DNA of 64,000 nucleotides, from NCBI GenBank assembly GCA_028023455.1, contig JAQFVV010000020.1, positions 11,634,385 to 11,698,384 of the forward strand, read 5' to 3'. The notes beneath the pieces were generated by a model that was given only the letters and a program-made list of their open reading frames with translations, had not been told where the DNA came from and did no database searches. The position numbers and the translations under genes were made by a program. Shown in pieces: positions 57,712 through 64,000 of this stretch; position 1 is the stretch's first letter, and the number at the start of each line of letters is the position of its first letter. Origin of the DNA: Epiperipatus broadwayi (lineage: Eukaryota; Onychophora; Udeonychophora; Euonychophora; Peripatidae).

Positions 57712-58056
57712 TGAACCATAATTTTACATTTGCAATCTTTTTTTCTTTGCCCATAACATTAAAAACATCTCAGATCACAATTATGGCCATGCTTTCTATC
57801 ATGATTATGAAATACGAAGGAATTATTGTTTTCAAACAATCTTAGATTTTTTTATATATTAATGAATGTTGAGACCAGGGTAAGTTTTAGAACTAGAATG
57901 ACTCAGCATTCAATAAATCCAAAGTCATTAATTCCACCATTTTTGATAAACATGAAAGAAAGCATGGCCATAATTGTGATTTGAATATTTTTAAAGTTAT
58001 GTGTGAAAAAGAAAACAATTGCAAATATAAAATAAAAGAGATATGGTTTATTATAC
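57712..58056. mobile_element. Foldback element nested in the Penelope left arm
   Basis: Its arms of about 130-150 bp are inverted copies of each other. Landmarks are GAACCATAATTTTACATTTG on the left and its relative on the right, and ACAATTATGGCCATGCTTTC with its exact complement at about 57,960-57,980. The right Penelope arm lacks it, which dates it after the inverted Penelope insertion. A 77-codon minus-strand frame here (57,903-58,136) is incidental. Confidence 0.65.
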
Positions 58057-58282
58057 AAAATTAATATAACTATTAAATAACAAAATGTGTGGTTTATATA
58101 TGTAATAAAATCAGATATTCTACAATAATATCCCACACAAACTCAAATATATATTAATTATTCTATTTATTTATTTCTAAAGTGCTTTTTGAAGGAGCTA
58201 TGCTTTCATTTTCAAAGCTATAGATAGATAGTGATGTTCAATTTATTTATTTATTTAAACCAACAGATGCAAATTATTTAAA

Positions 58283-59012
58283 TTAGGTCTGCCATTTCTT
58301 CAAGATTATGTAAAATGTGTCTCTTTTATTTAACGAGTTTTCATTTAAGTTAATGAAATAGGCCTCCTTGATTTTCCTTCTTATCTCATGTTGCTCACTG
58401 CACATCACTTGCAGATTATCTGGTATACATGAGTGGCCTGTAGTGATTTTATGCTGCACAAAAATAGAAAAGTGGGAAGGATCCGTTAGCACCTTATTGT
58501 ATGCATATTTATGCTGCAGCAACCTCGTATGAACAGAAGCCTTGGTCTCCCCATAATATGCTGCATGACAATTGTTTTCTGGGGAAATTATTTTATATAT
58601 GGTCTGCTGGGTGTTAATTGGAGGTAGTCTATCTATGGGATTGTTAATGCATCTATTAAAGTTAAGAGGGGATCTGTAACACACACTAAAGTCTTTGCAA
58701 AAATTGTTTGTAAATCTGTATATATGTTTTTAATATATGGTAATAAAATCCTGATTTTGTTCAGCCTATCCCCTAGATTAGGAGGGTCTTTAAATTGTCT
58801 AATTATCTTGTCTATTGTTCTCTTGTTATATTTGGTATTTATCAAATCATCCCTAAAAATTTGAATATTCTTATTCTTGTCAGCCTCAAAACTAAACAAT
58901 CTAGCATTTCTCTTCAAAAATGTTTTTAAACCTGCCAGATTATATAGATTAGGCATATTTGATTGATGATGAATATGGCCTCTTATATTAATAGGTTTAA
59001 TCAACATTATAA
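58283..59012 (-). pseudogene. Penelope-like RT tail and GIY-YIG endonuclease, minus-strand copy
   Basis: Reading leftward from 59,012 it starts MLIKPINIRGHIHHQSN, continues through LAGLKTFLKRNARLFSFEAD and IIRQFKDPPNLGDRLN, and reaches a frameshift near 58,700 caused by one T fewer than in the other copy. The second frame begins CYRSPLNFNRCINN and carries the endonuclease (IYKII, AYYGET, LLQHKYAYNK, GHSCIPDNLQV, EIRRKIKEAYFINL), ending KKWQT and a stop at about 58,283. Apart from the frameshift it is intact where the partner has two stops. Confidence 0.8.
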
Positions 59013-60719
59013 AGCAGTGCAGCCTAGGCAGGATAAATGGAGATACAATATAGCTACAACACAAAAGTTTTTAACACAGAATAATATAACATGCATGAGA
59101 GAAGATAAAGGCAATAGATTTGTGATGATGACTTCTGTGGAATATAGGAAGAAAATTCAACAGAAAATTGATAACCTAAAATTCATTAAAGTACCTGATA
59201 TTAATTTTAGACTAAACAAAGATAAATTTGTGTTTGTGGTGCTTAGACCACACATAGGTAAAGCATTCTCTAGGGCAGAATACTACCAAATGTATCTTTT
59301 TTCTACCCCCCCCCCCTTGAATGTTCTCTAATGCTAAAACACATAAAGAAGGCATTTCATTGCATCTAATGATCGATTTTGGTGGCGTACATTACCATAA
59401 GGTAGTCAAATTAATAAACCATTGGTTCATACAGACATTAAGTTTTGGAGAGATTGCTATAAACTCATCTTTTGAATTTGTTGACAAGTTGAACAATGTC
59501 TCTCCAACACAAGATACACATGTAGTAGCATTAGACATAGCAAAACTTTAAGGCTCAATTGATAGATTAAAATCTATAAATATTGTAAAAGAAGAGCTAA
59601 TAAATCATGGCATGAATCAACATCGAGTACATTTTGTGGAAGCGGTTCTGAGATGGCTTGATAAAAATATGTATGCTGTTTTCAATCAAGAATGGTACTA
59701 CATGAGCAGTGGTTGGCCCATGGGTCTTCCACTGAGTGGGATAGTTGCTAGCATTGTTCTTAATGCATATGAGCAAATAATTATTCCCAGACATTTAAGT
59801 GGAGACCTAATAATTTACACACACTGTGGATGACATTTTCATGGCAGCATCAGAGGATACATTGGAAGATATAATTACAGAATTGAAAACTGCCTTGGGA
59901 TTTATAGTTAATATAGCACAAAAGGAAATTGGTGGATATGTGAAATATTTAGATTTGCAAGTGGGAATTGAAGAGCAATGCTTCCAGTATAAAATGTTGA
60001 TTAAACCTATTAATATAAAAGGCCATATTTATCATCAATCAAATACAACTAATCTATATAAGCTGGCAGGTTTAAAAATATTTTTGAAGAGAAATGCTAG
60101 ATTGTGTAGTTTTGAGGCTGACGAGAATAAAAATATTCAAATTTTTAGGGACGATTTGATAAATGCCAAATATAACAAGAGAACAATAAACTATATAATT
60201 AGATGATTTAAAGACCCACCTAATATAGGAGATAGGCTGAACAAAACCAGGATTTTATTACCATATATTAAAAACATATATACAGATTTACAAACAATTT
60301 TTTGCAAAGACTTTAGTGTGTGTTACAGATCCCCTCCTAACTTTAATAGATGCATTAACAATTCCAAAGATAGACTACCTCCAATTAACACCCAGCAGGC
60401 CATATATAAAATAATTTGCCCAGAAAACAATTGTCATGCAGCATATTATGGGGAGACCAAGGCTTATATTCATATGAGGTTGCTGCAGCATAAATATGCA
60501 TACAATAAGGTGCTAACGGATCCTTCCCACTTTTCTATTTTTGCATAGCATAAAATCACTATGGGCCACTCATGTATACCAGATAATCTGCAAGTGTTGT
60601 GTGGTGAACAACATGAGATAAGAAGGAAAATCAAGGAGGCCTATTTCATTAACTTAGATGAAAACTTGTTAAATAAAAGAGACACATTTTATGCAATCTC
60701 GAAGAAATGGCAGACCTAA
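59013..60719 (+). pseudogene. Penelope-like reverse transcriptase and GIY-YIG endonuclease, plus-strand copy
   Basis: Penelope proteins couple a telomerase-like RT with a GIY-YIG nuclease. Domains visible, in order: REDKGNRFVMM (N-terminal RT), NAKTHKEG (PKIHK region), VVALDIAKL then GSI (motif A, the Y codon now TAA at 59,549), MGLPLSGIVASIVLNAYEQ (motif B), VDDIF (motif C), the linker KLAGLKIFLKRNARLC, and the endonuclease IYKII...AYYGET...HKYAYNK...KEAYFINL. Breaks are a frameshift at the C run 59,306-59,316, a frameshift at a CA repeat near 59,815, and stops at 59,549, 60,204 and 60,546. It ends KKWQT-TAA at 60,717-60,719. The N-terminal region of the RT is missing. Confidence 0.85.
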
Positions 60720-61062
60720 TTTAAATAATTTGCATCTGTTGGTTTAAATAAATAAATAAATTGAACATCACTATCTATCTATAGCTTTGAAAATGAAGGC
60801 ATAGCTCCTTTGAAAAGCGCTTTAGAAATAAATAAATAGAATAATATATATTTGAGTTTATGTGGGATATTACCGTATAATATCTGATTTTATTACAAAA
60901 TTAATATGTAATGTAACAAAAATCAAATAGCATTTAAATCAGCAAAAAATTAATGTTCTCAGCAAACTAACTATGAATATGACATGTAAGTGTTGAAAGT
61001 ATGAATACAGTAAATGTTATTAAATTTTATATTTAATCTCTGTTTTAGAAATTTTTACATTA

Positions 61063-62430
61063 TACAGACACACACAGTAAATCACAGGAACTTTTGAAAA
61101 GAACTATGTAAAATATTAAAATATATACCTACTGATGTTTCATGAAAATAATATTTGACTGCATCTGGATAAAGATGTTATTATGCTATCCTTTCAAAGA
61201 AAAAAAAATCTTAATTAAAAAATTTAGAAAGAAATAGAACATATAAAATCACAAATTAAAATAGAATACGTTAAAGTCTATATTTTTTGGCAAATTAAAT
61301 ATATATGTAAATGAGTATCAAACTTGAGAGGGTAAAGATTGATCAGTTGGACTTGCATTTAGTTGGATTTTTTTTTATTAATTTGAGGAAATAAACTCTT
61401 CCATATAGATAATAGTTGGGTTAGTTCATTACATTTATTAATACAATTTGGTTTCTTTAAAATTATTACAAATTTTCTTCTTTGATAATGATTGTTGCGT
61501 CTGGATTTAGGAAAAATCTTTGCAATATTTAACATAAGGAGAACAAGCCCTGAAGATGATGAGAGACATTTTATTGCATTAGCATGATCACCACTTTTAG
61601 AACTGACATAATAGTTACTTAGTTTTATGGCCCGGAATAGTCATAGGGAATCCCATAAATTATTTGAATCTCGAGAGAGATTGCATTTTTAAGTTTAATC
61701 ATAATAATATTGATTTTTTGTTCAATACAAAATGTTCAGCACATATTTACTTTGTCTGTAGTTCTTTTTTATATAAGGAATGAATATCTAACTAGTAGAA
61801 ATTTTTTTTTTCATTTTTTGGGGAAAGTAAATTTGGTGCATTTCTTTGATTATAGTAATAGTATTATAGTTATTTATTATCAAAATGTCATGTACTATGT
61901 TTGATTTTTTTATTCAACAGAACAGTTTCATTAAAACTCTTGTTAAAAGTTATCTAGTTAGAGAAATGACAATAAGATGATAACTTCGAGTATTTATCAG
62001 TAGGTGTGCATTTTTTATGTATAAAAATATTAAAGTATTATTATTCAGTTTAAAAATAAGAACATCAAGAATAGAAAGTTGTCCATTTGGAATAGAAGAC
62101 CAATAAAAGTTATACCAAAACAAAATTATAGTGATTGGAAATTAATTACAATAATAAAAAAAAAGTAATGAAATTTAAAAAATAATAGCACTAATTACTC
62201 AAGATTAATGAGGTTAGAATAAAGACCTATTCTTTTCTATAATAAAGTAATAAGCTAAAAGAATAAAGAAATGTTAATATTAACAATCTTAACCAGAAGT
62301 AACAAATCTATAATTAGAAGAAATACTTATAATGTTCTTTGCCACAAAATCCAATCAAAAAATATATACTCTTCCTTTTTTCTTTCCAAAAACTTTATTT
62401 TTTCTATCACTATATATATATTTACTTGTT
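61063..62430. other. AT-rich sequence
   Basis: No gene is supported. The 64-codon frame at 61,710-61,904 and that at 62,271-62,465 have no recognisable features. Confidence 0.4.
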
Positions 62431-62638
62431 TAAAACATCCAACGTTTCGACCACATTATTTGTAGTCATTTTCAAGGATCTATAAAATACATATTTACAT
62501 ATTTATAATTATCAATACTATTAAAAATAAAATATAAAAATGCATCTATCCTTATAAAAACAATAACATTTTCTTTTCATTTATCGATACATCTTTTTAC
62601 ATATACTACATTATATATATATATATATATATATGTAG

Positions 62639-62689
<51 letters not shown>

Positions 62690-62700
62690 TACACTTACTT
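62431..62700. repeat. Stem-GAAAC repeat end followed by (TA)n
   Basis: On the minus strand near 62,440-62,480, CTTGAAAATGACTACAAATA leads into GTGGTCGAAACGTTGGATG. GACTAC pairs with GTGGTC directly before GAAAC. This is a common repeat end and a distant relative of the GAAAC motifs at 0.7 and 12.7 kb. TA tracts occupy 62,612-62,634 and 62,646-62,688 and give spurious open frames. Confidence 0.5.
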
Positions 62701-63099
62701 CTTATTCCCAAAACTTTTTTCTTTTTCTTTTTTACCTATACATCTCTTTTTTTTTTTAAAAAAAATACAAACATTTTTTTTTCTTTTCTTTTTATATCCC
62801 CTAAGTAATTACTTTAAAACAATACTTTTACCTTCAAATTTATTCCTTACTTATAATATATTATTTACACAATTTATTCTATTCAGAATAGATTTATTTC
62901 TATTTACATTCTCTCTATATATAATATTACTTTTTCCAACATCTTATAAAATCTATATGTCCAAATTCCTTATTGAGTATATTAACATTTGAATTTCTAT
63001 CAATTAAATTTTGCTTCAACATTGCCCCTAATTACTGACATCAGATCTATATAATAATACAAAGAGATTAATATCAGTTCAAAATCATGGAGTTTTTGA
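62701..63099. other. Pyrimidine/AT-rich sequence
   Basis: T- and CT-rich stretches on the plus strand, with no identifiable feature. Confidence 0.45.
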
Positions 63100-63640
63100 A
63101 TTTCAGACTTCTAATTTGACAGTAAAACAAGAATTAAAAAATATTTTCCAGATGCACAACTCCATAAGTACCAGTTTTAAATTCCAAGTCCTCACAGATA
63201 AAGATTTATCTAACTTATCTTCAAGTTTTTTTGATTCAGCTTTCAGCTCAACGAATCTAACATCACACTTCATATCTAACTCCTTTAATTTAATGGCCAT
63301 ATCATATTTAAATTATTCAAACATAGTCTTTGAAATTCAATGTTAAACTTGGAAAATTCATTACCAAACTCAGATCTGAATTCATCAATTTTATAATTTG
63401 ATTTATCTAATTTATATCCCAAGCCATCAAATTTACTATTTAACTTTTTAAAATCAGCTTTTAACTCTTCAACTATTTGATTACATTTTTAATTCTTCCA
63501 ATTTACTATATAGTTTAGCATTTAATTTTTTTTAAATCAGTTTTTGAATCTTCAAATTTCTATTTAATTCAATAAGAATTTTTAAAATTCCTTGAATGCC
63601 ATCCCTGACCCTCTCAACATTTCATTTATTAGTAGCATTT
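63100..63640 (-). pseudogene. Coiled-coil protein remnant, probably gag- or ORF1-like
   Basis: The minus strand gives heptad-like K, E, D, L and I rich pieces in successive frames: IQGILKILIELNRNLK, KKLNAKLYSKLEELK, VEELKADFKKLNSKFDGLGY then KLDKSNYKIDEFRSEFGN, and after a frameshift MAIKLKELDMKCDVRFVELK then AESKKLEDKLDKSL (63,300 to about 63,220). The repeated K.LD.K..EL pattern indicates one long coiled coil, as in ORF1 or gag proteins of retrotransposons. At least three frameshifts or stops are present. A host coiled-coil pseudogene cannot be excluded. Confidence 0.45.
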
Positions 63641-64000
63641 ATTACAAGTATATTAGCTAACAAATATAAATTCATTAATAAAATATAAAATATGATCACT
63701 ATAATTTAAATAAATAAATGAATATTCTATTGATAATTAATATTTTTACCAATATCTGCTCATTGACAATTACAATCAGCTGAGAATCTGTAAAATAAAA
63801 CACTATTTTAAAGTGCATAAACTAAAATTGTTTAATAATTACTATTACTCTATCAAATGGATTCAATTTCTTTATTTAATTTATAGTGCAATTGTAAGGT
63901 TCAATCATAAAATAATTTAAGTAATTCAAACATTTATTATTAAATCATTAAACTGTTTAAAACGTTAGAATAAAATTGTTTATTATTCACATCAGTTCAA
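63641..64000. other. AT-rich sequence to the window edge
   Basis: No identifiable feature. Confidence 0.45.

Larger units (their letters stand above)
57533..61062. mobile_element. Penelope-like retroelement, two truncated copies head to head
   Basis: The left arm (57,533-59,012) and right arm (59,988-61,062) are inverted copies of the same 3' part: RT thumb, endonuclease and 3' untranslated region. Between them, 59,013-59,987 continues only the plus-strand copy, toward the RT N-terminus. The junction at about 59,012 shows a short shared TATA. Inverted partial copies at the upstream end are a known habit of Penelope elements. The left arm is longer because a 345 bp foldback sits inside it. 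The two arms carry different point mutations, so the arrangement is not an assembly mirror artefact. No clear target duplication. Confidence 0.8.

Noticed and set aside
60720-61062. Hammerhead in the Penelope 3' arms
   Set aside because: I looked for CTGATGA and GAAA in both arms; only CTGATAAC/CTGAGAAC-like words occur, with no supporting stems.
57539-61121. ATGTAAAA..TATTAAAA as target duplication of the Penelope locus
   Set aside because: The left copy lies inside the homologous arm, and the two differ by two A in an A run; chance similarity in AT-rich DNA is more likely.
62642-62992. 116-codon frame
   Set aside because: Starts in a TA microsatellite and continues through T-rich sequence; it has no protein-like composition.

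Overview
The window is strongly AT-rich animal DNA, probably from an invertebrate. A mollusc such as a cephalopod would fit the mix of Penelope-like elements, RTE-type LINEs, tRNA-derived SINEs and Tigger elements, but the sequence does not prove it. I found no intact protein gene and no host gene I can name. Nearly everything recognisable is mobile-element debris, so this is an intergenic region or a very long intron. Most longer open frames are pieces of broken transposon genes or low-complexity sequence.

Layout. 0-13 kb: an RTE-type LINE tail on the minus strand (1.4-1.9 kb), small foldback insertions (0.7-1.0, 2.8-3.2 and 12.6-13.1 kb), two decayed Penelope-like endonuclease fragments (5.6 kb plus, 11.6-12.3 kb minus), and tandem copies of a tRNA-like repeat called family B here (4.7-5.3 kb). 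14-21 kb: a tRNA-derived SINE, two foldbacks, a large direct and inverted cluster of family B, and an RTE-type reverse transcriptase pseudogene. 21.7-23.9 kb: a broken Tigger (pogo superfamily) transposon ending CAG...CTG in a TA target. 24.0-30.1 kb: an LTR retrotransposon on the minus strand with TG...CA ends, a CAGA target duplication and a decayed interior. 30-40 kb: mostly unrecognised sequence, with a CTCF-like motif, coding-like patches on the minus strand, a LINE tail and family B copies. 40.5-41.5 kb: a 5'-truncated LINE with poly(A). 42-52 kb: three more tRNA-derived SINE copies, a LINE-like open frame, a partial solo LTR of the 24-30 kb family, and more repeat copies. 55.6-56.4 kb: a non-autonomous piggyBac-like element in TTAA. 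57.5-61.1 kb: two Penelope-like copies joined head to head, with a smaller foldback nested in the left arm. 63.1-63.6 kb: a broken coiled-coil gene, probably of transposon origin.

Most interesting theme. Several short retroelement-like insertions share one structure: an inverted partial copy, then a forward copy, between 13-15 bp target duplications (2.8, 12.6, 15.3 and 39.6 kb). The Penelope locus has the same geometry on a larger scale. Two foldbacks carry sequences laid out like hammerhead ribozymes (CTGATGA, stem II, GAAA, GTC). In the 12.7 kb copy a 6 bp stem I also fits. Family B occurs in tandem and in circularly permuted insertions. Together these suggest small non-autonomous retroelements, possibly moved by Penelope-type machinery and passing through multimeric or circular RNA. 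The sequence patterns are observed; the mechanism is inference.
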